A stretch of 64,000 nucleotides of DNA from Gentiana macrophylla (lineage: Eukaryota; Streptophyta; Magnoliopsida; Gentianales; Gentianaceae), in contig CM047808.1 in assembly GCA_026214975.1 (NCBI GenBank), forward strand, positions 62,274,583 through 62,338,582, given 5' to 3'. A program made the position numbers and the translations under genes. Below the pieces are notes generated by a model. The model was not told where the DNA came from. It made no database searches and was given only the letters and a program-made list of their open reading frames with translations. Every line of letters begins with the position of its first letter. The stretch's first letter is position 1. Shown one piece after another: positions 1 to 10,702 of this stretch.

Positions 1-271
1 TCTTGTAAATGACCAACTGAGCTTGTCCCCTTAGCAAATCATGATTAGATATCCGTTTAAGTCCTAGACTCTACTAAAACGTATCTATTCAATGCTTGTC
101 TAATATAACCTATACAATAATCAGACTCTTATAAATCTTATACATTCCATTCTAGACATCTTTTAGCTTTTCACTATAACAGCTAGTTTCAGTACGTGAT
201 CATTGGGGTTAAAACAAATAGTCAAACAATAATATATGAAACATCCTCAAAACTCCATTTTATTTCTAACA
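1..271 (-). repeat. 3' LTR of Sirevirus-like Copia (partial)
   Basis: This is the inner end of the 3' LTR of the minus-strand Copia element that fills 1-7262. Read on the minus strand the LTR starts TGTTAGAAATAAAATGG at 271, directly after the polypurine tract, and runs off the left edge of the window. Its far end is not visible, so the full LTR length is unknown. Confidence 0.6.
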
Positions 272-285
272 ATTTCCCCTTTTTG
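272..285 (-). promoter_or_regulatory. Polypurine tract of the Copia element
   Basis: On the minus strand the sequence reads CATCATCAAAAAGGGGAAAT just before the LTR. This is the usual plus-strand primer layout of plant Sire-type Copia elements, and it fixes the element's orientation and the LTR boundary. Confidence 0.65.
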
Positions 286-714
286 ATGATGCCAAAAATC
301 TCCCTAAAAGAAAAGCTTAAAGATAAATGAAAGAAAACAAAAACCAAAACTTTATTTTTTATTATGATCTCAAAAACTCAGTTGATTACAAGATAGATAC
401 AATTTTTCAACACAATAATGCTTTTAACTAACTAAGTTGACTTTCTCTTTTCAGCTAGCTTAATACGTATAGATAGTCTTCTTTCATCGTCAATAGCCTT
501 GATTTCTTCTGTCTTCATCTTGTCTTCTGCTGAAAAAGTCGTGTCATAATCAACTTAGCTTGACTTTTTCCATTCAATCCATTATGTATGTTTAGGAAAC
601 ATGCTGTTTTCCTTGTAATAAAGTTTGAATTTTTCTACATCAAACTTCATCATTTCCTATGCTTCGTAAAACTTAGTTGGCTTTTTCCTTTGATTCTTGT
701 ACTTTCTCATCTTT
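286..714. other. 3' untranslated stretch of Copia element
   Basis: This T/A-rich stretch lies between the extra reading frame and the polypurine tract. I see no open frame or known motif in it. Confidence 0.4.
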
Positions 715-2933
715 CTAGCATGAAACTTGTTTGATAGAAGGGTGTTCACACTCATCTTGGGTTTTGTACTTGTAATTCTGCTTGACAGGGTTGTAGTCCC
801 TCTGAAACTCCTCTAATACCTCTTGACTGAGAGTTTCTCTGCCTTCAGCATGTTGAAGATACTTGTCAAAAAATTCATCCTTAGTTAGCTCTATCAAATC
901 TGATTGTTGTTTTGATTTGATTCTTGACAATTCTTCCTTGAAATTTTCATGTTCTTGCTTTTCCTTTTCAATTTTCCCCCCTTTTTGGCATCATTAAGCT
1001 TGATAACTACCTCATGAGGGAGTTTTTGTTGTTCTGCAATGCCTATTTGAGAAGTATGAAGTTCTTTCAGTTGTGTTTCAAACCCAAAAATTTTTAGATT
1101 TACGTGCCACTCATCTTGAGTTCCGATTTCTCCATCTTGAGTTATAGCAATCTCCAATTTCTGTTTCAGTTGAACTATTTCTAAAGCGGGGTCTGTTGAA
1201 ACTTGAGAAATCTTAACTAGATGTTTGTTAATAGCTTTATCGGTCTTCTTTCTACAGTCCAGGTAGGTTGTCATTGTATTGAAGACTTCACCATAATCAT
1301 TCTTGTGACTACGTAAGATTTCCATTGATTTCGTGATTTGTTTCATGTCATATGCTGTCATGAACTCGATTGGATCATCATTTACATTGAATGTAGTCCG
1401 AGTAAGAGGATCCTGAATCATACATGCTTTGTTGTTGTTGTCATTCTTTTCTTGATTGTCAGATGTCTGTGCCCCAGCTTGCATTTCATCTGCTCGCATA
1501 ACTGACTTTCCTTCTTTTTCAGTTTTGTCTTCAGTTTCTCTGCTGCATTTCGTTCAGTTGTGGCAGGTAACTAAACTTTCTTTGTCAGTTTCATTTCTTC
1601 ATCATTATCCTTGTCTTCATCATCCTTGTTCTTGGGTTGTTTATCAGGATCAGATGATGCAACTGACTTCTTCTTCTTTGCCGCATTGTCTTGTAAGAAT
1701 TTATAGCACGTGGTCAAAAGTTGATCCAAGGCAAATAACTCATACATGTTCTGAACTCCAAACTGATTAAGAAACCACTTTTCTTTAGTTTGTAATTCTT
1801 CTTTGATTGGTTTTTGGTTGCTGATTGTGTTCAGTTTCATTTTCAAGAACTTTATGATCCTTTTAGGTGCTATGGAAAGCTGATCTTCTTCAGTTTCCAT
1901 TGGTACAACTTGAGTATCAGCAAACTCATTTTGAGTAACTATAGTTACTGGCATTTAAATGTCAGTTTTTAGCTCCGGTTCCCTCTTAGTTGATGCTTTG
2001 TCATCTTTTCCAATTACTTTATCTAGGGAATCTGAAAACAATCTTCTTTCTAATAGTCTTCTGACTTCTAAATCATCTTTACGCTTTATTTGTTTCTGAT
2101 CAATCTGCTAAGAAACATTTATCCTCTTATCTTTCTTTGACAATACTTTGGGTTGCATTGGACATGTGTCAGCTGCAATTTTCTCAGTTTTGCACTATTG
2201 TCTAGCATATTAAGCTTCCTTTCCACGCTTAAGTATCTCCAGATAGTGCTGAATGAGTAAGCTAAATGACATCTTCAAATGAAGCCTGCCATCCTTTCTA
2301 GTTCCTTATTTCTTGGCATTGTTGATTCTGCCAATTTCTTCATCGTATTGCTTCTTCATCTGGTTGAAGACATAACCAGCCCAATTGAACTCGAGCTGTG
2401 CATAGATGATGTCCATGAGGTCGATCTTCTCACTTGACAAACATTCTAACCCTTGAAATTTTCCTATTACACTTCTTGTCAGCCATTTGCTTAATATGGT
2501 AAATTATGGTTTCAATGTCTTCATTGTTGAGTATAAGTGTTGGTTTTTCAGTTGAAGAGATTTGCAAAATAAATTCACTTCTTTTTAGTGGTAAACTCGA
2601 TAAATCGATTGATTTCTTTGTTGTTTTCTGAAAATAGAATACCTTCCAAATAGCCTCAGTGTTGATGCTGACCTTTTCTCCATGAACGGTTTTTGAGAGA
2701 AAATAATGAGCCATCTTCATATTCTCCCAAAATTTAATGATGGCTTCAAAATCAAAATTATTTTCAAGTTTGATGTCGAGTAGGTCTTCAAATCCTTGTA
2801 TTTTTTTAATCTTTTCACAAATTTGTCTTGCAAGAAGAGTTCATTGACATTGCTTCTTATACTCTTCTAATGAAAATACCATCCCTTCGTCGATTAGTCT
2901 TGTTACTTTTGAAGATAATTTATATGCGGCCAT
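715..2933 (-). pseudogene. Extra reading frame downstream of Copia RNase H (function unknown)
   Basis: A broken reading frame of roughly 700 codons lies between the RNase H end of pol and the polypurine tract, on the element's coding strand. It starts at an ATG at 2933 (MAAYKLSSKVTRLIDEG). An in-frame TGA follows at 2843-2841, after which the frame reads on to 2430. Shifts near 2440 and 1540 and a few stops split the rest (2720-2430, 1954-1571, 1499-894, 930-715). The protein is hydrophilic, rich in Lys, Glu and Gln, with likely coiled-coil and acidic/basic tracts such as KNKDDEDKDNDEE. I see no membrane segment, signal peptide or zinc knuckle. The position is where Sireviruses carry their env-like gene, but nothing in the protein itself shows that role. 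I do not recognise the family. Confidence 0.55.
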
Positions 2934-3388
2934 TTCTTCAAAAATTCTTGAGAAAACGCTTTGAAGAAGAGCGTTGAATCCTAAAGTGTAAAACAGTTCA
3001 TCTTATAAACTGATTTGCAATCTTTATAAAGATTTGGTTTGGTACCATTTGAATTTCCACTCTAAACATTTATGTATCCAATGCATGTACTTTTTGTCCT
3101 ATCCAAGTACACTCGTAACAGCTTTTTTGACAATTACGGCGGTAATTAAATGTGATGTAACTGTAGTGGTATACATACACTTTACCTATTCACTAACTTT
3201 GACTTTTCCATAATGCAGAAACTCATTTTCACTTGTTAGTCAAACTCTGGCTTGAGTAAATGTCTGTTCTTTAACTGTTCAGTTCTTCAAATGGCAGTTT
3301 TAGTGAGATCGTTGATGCCAATGACTGATCTGTCAAGTGAGCTCACCCATCATGAATAACATCAATCCCCTTGGTGGATCTCTATTGT

Positions 3389-5229
3389 TTAACTTACCTT
3401 GATTATTCCCAATTCAGTTCTCAGTTTAGGGAATCTCTCTCCATCTAGTGGCTTGGTAAAAATGTCTGCTAGCCGATCTTCAGTTGGTACGTAAAGCACT
3501 GTAACATCCTTTTTCTCCACACGATCTCTTCTAAAGTGATGTCTAACATCAATGTGCTTTGTCCTTGAGTGCAATACTAGACTTTTAGTTATAGCGATTG
3601 CACTTGTGTTATCGCACATTATGGGAATTTCTTTTCTTCTATCCCATAATCTCTATGTTGTTGTCTAAGCCATAAAACTTTATCACAACAACATCCAGCT
3701 GCAATGTATTCTGCTTAAGCTGTAGAAGTTGATATTGAGTTTTGTTTCTTGCTAAACCATGACACTAGTCTATTTCCCATTAACGGACAAGCGTCTGAAG
3801 TGCTTTTTCTATCTATTTTGCATCCTGCAAAGTCATAATCTGAATATGATATTAGTTTTAATTCTCCAACATTTGAATACCATACAAATCTGCAGTGGTT
3901 TCCCTTAAGTACTTCCAAATTCTTTTGATTGCTGCAAGACAACTTTCCTTAGGACTTGACAGAAATTTAGCACAAACTCCAACTGCAAATGATATATCTG
4001 GTCTACTTGCAATTAAGTAGAGTAAACTTCCAATCATCCTTCTATAAAGTGTCTGATCCACATCTTTGCTTTCTTTATCTTTATCTAGTCTTATTCCAAT
4101 TCCCACAGGTGTACCAATGCCGGAACTGTTTTCCATACCAAATTTCTTTAACAGTTCTTTGGTGTACTTGGTTTGATGTATGAAAATTCCATCTTTCATT
4201 TGTTTGACTTGTAAACCAATAAAGTAATTCAATTCTCCCATCATACTGATAAGAAATTTACCCTACATTAGATTGGCAAATTTTTCACACATCACTTCAT
4301 TTTCTGATCCAAAGATAATGTCATCAACATATATATTGCACAAGTACAGTGTTGTCTGATTATAAAGAGAGCCTTGTCAATGGTTCTTTTGGTAAAACCA
4401 TTGTTCACAAGAAACTGAGACAAAGTCTCATACCATGCTTTGGGTGCTTGCTTTAGTCTATACAAGGCTTTCTTTAATCTTAAAACCTTGTCTTCTTAAC
4501 TCTTAACTTCGAATCCTTGTGGTTGTTCTACATATACTTCTTCCTTCAGTAGTCTATTTAGAAAAGCACTTTTAACATCCATTTGGTAGACTTTCAAATT
4601 CTTGTAAGCTGCATAAGCAAGAAATAGTCTAATTGCCTCTAACCATGCTACAGGTGCATAAGTTTCATCAAAATTAATTTCTTCTTCTTGTGAGTAACCT
4701 TTGGCTACTAGCCTTGCTTTATTTCTAACAATGATGCCTGATTCATCCAATTTGTTTCTGTATACCCACTTGGGTCCAATGATGTTTGTATGATTTGGTT
4801 TGTAAACTAACTCCCAAACTTGATTTCTTTCAAACTCATTAAGTTCTTCTTGCATAGCAATTATCCAATCTGGATCCTTAATCGCTTCTTCAATGACTTT
4901 TGGTTCTAGTTGAGATAAGAAACATGTTAACATTGCTTCCAGTTGACTTCTTGTTTGTACTCCATGCTGAATATATCCAATTACTTGTTCAACATGATGA
5001 TCTTCCATCTATCTCAGTTCATTAGGTTGAGTTGTTTGATTTTCTTGAACTGGTTCTGCTTGATTTTTGGAACTCGATTAGTTGGAATTTCAACTTCCGC
5101 TTCAGTAGGTTGAATGTTGATTGGTTCACCTGCAGGATGATTTAAAGGATCTATGTTGATTTCAAACGGTCTAACTTCTGAGGAGCTTGCAGGCAGTCTC
5201 AGTTGACCAATATTCTTCTCAATTTCCAC
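3389..5229 (-). pseudogene. Copia pol remnant: linker, reverse transcriptase, RNase H
   Basis: Minus-strand order is an IN-RT linker (5229-5014), RT (about 5008-3860) and RNase H (about 3960-3389). The RT opens with [20 protein letters not shown] and includes [13 protein letters not shown] and [10 protein letters not shown]. The catalytic YVDD box is intact near 4320, followed by GELNYFIGLQVKQ. RNase H shows GNRLVSWFSKKQNS and, near the C-terminus, SRTKHIDVRHHF and LADIFTKPL, all typical of Sire-lineage Copia. Breaks are a TAA after STSTA near 3715, a TAG upstream of GKFLISMM near 4260, and frame changes around 4250-4495. No integrase or protease lies upstream. The gene is non-functional. Confidence 0.85.
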
Positions 5230-5289
5230 AAAAACTTGGGTAGTTTCCTTTGGTTGAGAAACTCGTTGTGGAACATCTTCAATAGTTGC

Positions 5290-6973
5290 TCCCGTGAACT
5301 TGGGTTAATAAAAAACAACTTGAATTGACTCTTCATGTTTGAGTGTCCTCATTGGTGTTGCTTTGAGGTGTAGCATACCTACCCTTGGTTCTTCCTTTGT
5401 TAGGTGTTGCTGACTTCTTAGTAAACTGATGTTGCTTGTTTGATACATTCTCAGTTTGTCTAACAAGTCCAGTGAACTTCTCAGTTTGTGGTCTTTGCTC
5501 ATTCACAAATCTGATGCCATTTCTGACATTAGATTCTACAGCTTTGCTAGTACCTTCATTAGAAGTTTGCTGTGTATCAAATCCAAGACCAGTCCTATCA
5601 CCATAGGGCTTGCCCGATTTGAATCCAGTTACAGAACTTGATTATGCGACTAACTCAACTATTACTACTCATGTTGTAGTCTTCTGCTGTGTCTTGGCAA
5701 AATCAGTTTCCTTGGTTCTCAGAATGTTCAATTCAGCATTTAACCTTTGGATTTCCAAAATGAGAGATTCTTTTTCAGCTTTTACGTCATATATCCTGAT
5801 TGTATTATAGTCATCTGTTTCATCAGGATATCCAACGATTCATCCATTTTAGAATTCTTAGGAACTGAACCAGCTGTAGAAGAACAAGCACTGTGTGTAG
5901 AGGTATATTTAGAGTTAGATTGAAATACCTCAATGGTGTCTTCCATTTGAGCCATAAGTGATGTGTTCTCAAATTCACCAATAGATAATGCTTTCTCAGT
6001 TTCAGCGTCATCATCAGTTTCATCTCCAGGCACCATTGTATTCTTACTGGCCTCTTCTGCTGATATCTATTATTCAGTAAGTCTAGGCCCAGGCTTTTTA
6101 CAGTTGAAGCATAAATACTCATCATCAACTTTCTTTTTTGGGACCTTTTTTATATACTTTTTGGTGTAGGATTGACTAGTCTTCATCTTTCTGATTCTTT
6201 TCATCATGAGAGCCATCTGCTGCTCCATCTCATCCATTTCAACAGTGGTGCTGGATGGTTCTTCTTGAAGTGCAACAACAGGTGCTATAGTTTTAGGAAC
6301 TTATTTTGTTGAAGTTTCAGCAAAGTCTTCACTGAACTCATAAGCTTTCAAGTCTGAGAATATCTTGATAAAGTCTTCAGTTTTCTGATTTCTGGACTGT
6401 TCCATGGCCGTGACTTTCATCTTCCAGCATGAAGGTAAGGCTTTCAGAACTTTGGCATTGATTTCCTTCATTGTGTAGATAATGTTTAGTAGACCACGTA
6501 CACTCATCCTGAATGGCATAGAATCTTTCTTCCATTTGTTCAATTGTCTCACTAGCCTTCATCTTGAACTCTTGAAATTTATGTTTTGCAACAGTCACCT
6601 TATTTTCCTTGATAGAGTCTGAGCCTTCACAAATCAGTTGAAGCTTCTCCCACAACTCTTTAGTAGTTGTCCAATCTTCGACCTTCAGGTACATGCTTCT
6701 ATCCAGCATCCTGTAGATGATATATAATGCAATGTGTTTTAGATTTGCCTGTTTTTTATCCTTAGTATTCTAGAGTTCTATGGGTTTTTGAACTCTGACT
6801 TGTCCACCTCCTTCAAGTGTTTGCATCATGTGCATGATTTGAAGTTGTCCATCAGTTAGCGCGTCCATCATCTCGTCATGAGTTGTTGCTAAGTAAGCCT
6901 GCAAACGTCATTTGTATTCATCCAATATGTCCATGTTGTACGTCAGCAATCTAGCATACTGATTGTTGTCCAT
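5290..6973 (-). pseudogene. Copia gag remnant (UBN2-type capsid, degenerate zinc knuckle)
   Basis: The gag starts at an ATG at 6973 (MDNNQYARLLTYNMD) and meets a TGA after about 21 codons. The UBN2-type capsid core is readable at 6709-6301 in two overlapping frames (WTTTKELWEKLQLICEGSD, then LNIIYTMKEINAKVLKALP), so there is a frameshift. A zinc-knuckle relic near 6118-6076 reads CFNCKKPGPRLTE then a stop: the CCHC histidine and last cysteine are gone. The Ser/Thr/Gln-rich C-terminal tail, including KSGKPYGDRTGLGFD near 5600, is like the long gag tails of Sireviruses. The tail runs almost directly into the IN-RT linker, with no protease or integrase between. Confidence 0.75.
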
Positions 6974-7074
6974 GATTCAAGTTCTCAAAAACTGAACTCA
7001 GGAAAAGTTCTATAGTCTTCCAAAAAGAACAACAAGAGAATCTACTCAGAATAGATCTCTATAAAAAAGAACTT

Positions 7075-7085
7075 CTCCGATACCA
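7075..7085 (-). promoter_or_regulatory. Primer binding site (initiator tRNA-Met type)
   Basis: On the minus strand TGGTATCGGAG follows the LTR end (CCAACA) by two bases. It differs by one base from TGGTATCAGAG, the complement of the 3' end of plant initiator tRNA-Met. Confidence 0.7.
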
Positions 7086-7087
7086 AT

Positions 7088-7262
7088 TGTTGGTCCCTTG
7101 TAAAGGCCTCAGAAAAATTTAGAAGGCGGGTGAATAAACTTGTCCGTTAAAACTTTTTCTTTCAAGTAAACTGGAACTTAAAATATAACGGAGTTGAGAT
7201 AACTGAGATTAAAAAGGTTTGCTGACTTTTTCTTAAACTAAGTTAAATGTAGACATTTTTCT
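7088..7262 (-). repeat. 5' LTR remnant of Sirevirus-like Copia
   Basis: The LTR end next to the primer binding site starts, on the plus strand, TGTTGGTCCCTTGTAAAGG. After roughly 175 bp the sequence changes character and no LTR terminus matching position 271 is found, so this LTR looks truncated. Confidence 0.5.
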
Positions 7263-8604
7263 GTTTTTTTACTTTTTCTCCAATGTTGTTTTTTATTTTT
7301 ATTTCCCGACTTTGCAACGACTCTGTAGCTCTTTTTATTATTAAAAATATGATGAACTTTTTCGACTTAATCTGTTTGTTATTTTACTACTTTCTTACTG
7401 CCACCAACTTTATTATATTATTTTTGTTTCTCCGACAGCTTTGCCTTGTTTTGTATGTTAGACTTATTGCGGATTTCATGGATTATTTCTTTGCCCGATG
7501 TTATGACGATATGGATTTCATTTCGAGCTCCGCACTTGACAAAACTAAGTTCCTTTCTATTTTTAATCTTTTCATCATCGAGGACAATGTTTTGATTAAG
7601 TCGGGGGTAGGAACGTCACTTAGCTCTCGGCATTGTATTTTGTCGGTTTCCAAGTATCTCGATTCTTTTTGATGCATTTTTCTCTTGTTTACCTTAGAGT
7701 CGTATTGGAATGAGATAGAAAAGATATGAAGGTAAACATTTTGGTGTTGTTTCTCATGGAGCCAACCTAGAGCTTTTACAATTTCCACTTCTACAGCTTG
7801 TAATGATTTTGGTAACCTCTTGTATTCACTTTTAGTGCAACTTCATTTTTGTAAGATATTCTTAATGTGACATTTGAGTTTTATTACTTTGATTGCTAAA
7901 CATCACATATCAATATAATCGTTTACTCGTAGCATTTCCTCATTATATTGGAATGAGAATGATAACTCTTGTGTAGTAAAATTGTCTTATATGAGCATTG
8001 TTGCTTGTTCGTGTTAAATTGATCACTTAATATGAGCACACACGGGTTGAGACTGATTGGAGATTCTCGTGTTGGGAAATGAGGTAATACAACCAATAGT
8101 TAAAATCAAAATGGTAATAAGGTGTCGGTCTGCTAAGTCAGGTTTACAGATTTATCCGTGCAACCGTAGATCTTAATCATGTTTATTCACTTGTTTGATT
8201 AAAATCAAACTGGTGACATATGTCGGGCTGCTAAGTAGGCTTGTGATGGAACATGGTAGTGGATGAGTACTTGTTTTAAGGGCTCGACTACTAGCTTAGT
8301 GGTCCGTTCCATTAACTTACACAAGATGTAACCATTCATGCTTATTATTCTCATGAGATCCATAAATATACTTACTTGAATAATCCATTATCCTGATGTA
8401 GTTAGGGTTGATTATGTTTAGAGGACTAGTTCAATCATTTCTTGTCTTTGTTGACTTGAAGCAGAAGAATGTAGATAACTGATATGTTACCATTGTCCTT
8501 GTGGATACGACCTTGCTCACATTTGATAGGCTGCAATTAATCCGGTACTCAGTCAGGGAATTTCACAACTAGAAAAGTTCGATCATGAAGCAATCACCAT
8601 TGCT
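7263..8604. other. Unassigned intergenic sequence
   Basis: AT-rich sequence with no gene I can support. The minus strand near 7790-7700 reads EIVKALGWLHEKQHQNVYL, faintly like the RNase H of plant LINEs, but the rest does not follow the family. The 8060-8250 stretch repeats short phrases such as GTCGG(G/T)CTGCTAAGT. Confidence 0.3.
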
Positions 8605-9420
8605 TTCACAGAACATGTCTATTATCAACCAGAAGTATGACATGATTCTATATGAAATCTGTAATGAAATAAGACCTAATATATCTAACTTTTACTTATT
8701 TGGAGGGAAATTATTCATCCATAACAATGGCAAAGATCACCTAAAAACTTTTGATGAAAAAGTTGATGGAGAGATAATCATGGGATATTGAGAAACAAGC
8801 AAAGATTTTAGGATTCTAAACAAGAGAACCTTGGTGATTGAAGAATCAGTCCATGTTGTGTTTAATGAACCCAACATCAGCAGAGAAAACGTTGAAGAAA
8901 TTAAAAGTAAAAATAGAAACAGAGAAGCTGAAAATTTCAGATTCAATCTATACTGAAGATGAATCAGTTGATCATGGATGAATCATACGAGACAACCATG
9001 CAACCAGTAGAGAAACTAGATTTGAGTTGGCTCAAAATCACCCATCCGAGCAAGTGATTGGTGATATACATGCATGTATGAACACCTGAAGACAACTTAA
9101 AGCAAATTTCACTTGTTTCCTATCATAATTATAACCAAAGACAATAGATGAAGCCAATGAGGATGTTGATTGGATTGTTGCAATGAAAAAAGAACTCAAT
9201 GAGTAAAGGAAACGATTTGGAATTAGCAGACAAACATAATCATGCAAACATTATTGACACTAATTGGGTGTTCAGACACAAGATGGATGAACAAGGTCTC
9301 ATAGTCAGTAACAAAGCAAGAGTAATGAAAATAGGAAACTCTTATACAGAAGGAATATACTGTGATGAGATTTATGCAGCTGTTCCCAGATTGAAAGCTA
9401 TGCTGCTCACAATACGGGTG
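8605..9420 (+). pseudogene. Copia pol fragment: integrase C-terminus to RT N-terminus
   Basis: A plus-strand piece of a Sire-like Copia pol. It begins in the integrase C-terminal region (RPNISNFYLFGGKLFIHNN), continues through a TGA at about 8789 into SKDFRILNKRTLVIEES, then the linker, and enters the RT at VDWIVAMKKELNE and IIDTNWVFRHKMDEQGL. Similarity is lost after about 9420, before the catalytic domain. Stops at several places make it non-coding. It is divergent from, and opposite in strand to, the element at 1-7262. Confidence 0.7.
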
Positions 9421-9877
9421 GGAAAAGTGCATTCTTCTCTTATGATATCACTGCATGGAAAACTTATGTGCCCTACAAATCATGTATCATATTTACTTGC
9501 ATGTCATCAAGATATACCTATGTAAATTCATCCAAATTGGGGATGCGTGTTTGCTACCAAAAAAAAAAAAGGTTGGTTATATCACAACATAAAAAATTCC
9601 GTAATTAGTACTAAAAAAATGTGAACAAATAATTGTGTTCTGTATTTTGTAAGGAAACATAAACCATATAGATTCACACATAGTAATTGACATGTTTTAA
9701 CCAAATTATGATGATAAATTATCTTCTTGATGCTATAAATATTAGAGATGAAGTAGCATCATACAAATATTATTGCATTCATCTCTACGATTATATATAT
9801 ATACATATATATATATATATTCAGTAGTAAGCATGAGAAACGGCAACTTCGTTTTGCTTACCAGTTCATTTTTACCT
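9421..9877. other. AT-rich flank, includes presumed 3' UTR of the P450
   Basis: There is no open frame. The part next to 9878 is downstream of the P450 stop codon and would be its 3' UTR. AATAAT-like candidate polyadenylation signals occur on the minus strand around 9770, but no site can be fixed from sequence alone. Confidence 0.4.
9791..9820. repeat. (TA)n microsatellite
   Basis: A run of TA dinucleotides with one internal C, about 60 bp past the P450 stop codon, so it probably lies in the 3' UTR. Confidence 0.9.
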
Positions 9878-10510
9878 TCAATGCTTCACTTTTAGACATG
9901 AAGTATGATAAGGAATTGGAATTAGCTGAAGATCATTTTTCCTTCGGACTGTCATTCCAAATTTTTCTGTCATGTCGAATTCTTCTGGCAACATTTCACC
10001 CGGAAGTTTCCAATCAAAATGGAAAAGTAATTGGGCAAGTGACAGATGAATGCTAGGAATAGCAAATGAGATACCAGGGCAAATCCTTCTCCCACCACCA
10101 AAAGGAATATATTGGAAATGATTCCCCTTGTATTCTATATTTGATTCAAGAAATCGGTCCGGATAAAACTTATGAGCATCGGTCCAAGTTTTAGGATCTC
10201 TTCCCATTGCCCATGCATTAATAAAAAACGTCGTCTTTGCAGGAATTTCATATCCATTGAGTTCACATTGCTCACTACTTTCTCTAGGTAGCAAAAGCAC
10301 AGCAGGAGGGTGTAATCGTAATGTTTCCTTTACAATTGATTGCAAGTACCTTAAGTCATCAAGCAATGATTCATCGACATTGCCTCTTTCATAATAGACT
10401 TTTCTCACTTCATCTTGTGCCCTTTTCATGATCGTCGGATTTTTTATTAGTTCAGAAATTGCCCACTCTATAGTTGTGGATGACGTCTCCCCTCCAGCAC
10501 CGAACATATC
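9878..10510 (-). CDS. Cytochrome P450 (CYP71 clan, CYP71D-like), exon 2
   Basis: This exon encodes residues 296-505 of a plant microsomal P450, a heme monooxygenase that hydroxylates small lipophilic substrates with electrons from P450 reductase at the ER. Motifs, numbered on the joined protein: I-helix oxygen-binding AGGET (300-304), ExxR as ETLR (357-360), PDRF (412-415), and the heme loop FGGGRRICPG with ligand Cys439. The exon begins GAT ATG right after the acceptor TTTTTGACAG and ends with TGA at 9878-9880. There are no stops or shifts. Its partner exon 1 lies 32.7 kb away at 43255-44139; joining them gives NIIKGVIF-DMFGAGGE, the usual sequence at the conserved phase-0 intron of this clan. 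CYP71D members often oxidise terpenoids, but the substrate cannot be told here. Confidence 0.93.
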   Translation of the reverse strand, partial: DMFGAGGETSSTTIEWAISELIKNPTIMKRAQDEVRKVYYERGNVDESLLDDLRYLQSIVKETLRLHPPAVLLLPRESSEQCELNGYEIPAKTTFFINAWAMGRDPKTWTDAHKFYPDRFLESNIEYKGNHFQYIPFGGGRRICPGISFAIPSIHLSLAQLLFHFDWKLPGEMLPEEFDMTEKFGMTVRRKNDLQLIPIPYHTSCLKVKH

Positions 10511-10541
10511 CTGTCAAAAAGGAGGGGAGGGGGGAGGGGGG
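10511..10541 (-). promoter_or_regulatory. Splice acceptor with C-rich pyrimidine tract
   Basis: On the minus strand the intron ends in runs of C (6, 6 and 4) followed by TCCTTTTTGACAG. The pyrimidine tract is unusually C-rich; the complementary plus strand has G runs that could form a G-quadruplex. Confidence 0.75.
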
Positions 10542-10702
10542 CATAAAAAATAAAAATAAATAAAAATTATAGCAGCACAGGTGAAGTCGGTGTTTGTTTA
10601 TCCTCTCTATAATGCCTTCAAAGCATTAAATGGAAATAGTGTAATTCGTCAATTTATATGTAAAGAAAGTAGATCAATTTTCTATTTTATTTATTTATTA
10701 TT

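Noticed and set aside
7283..7672. Plus-strand open frame with hydrophobic stretches
   Set aside because: Composition is driven by T-rich sequence; no family motif, and no start or splice context. Treated as chance.
7501..7788. Minus-strand frame with a LINE RNase H-like phrase
   Set aside because: Only about 20 residues look right and the catalytic Asp residues are not visible; too weak to call.
9878..10507. P450 C-terminal half as a truncated pseudogene
   Set aside because: It starts exactly at a splice acceptor, in phase with the donor at 43255, and has no lesions; better explained as exon 2.
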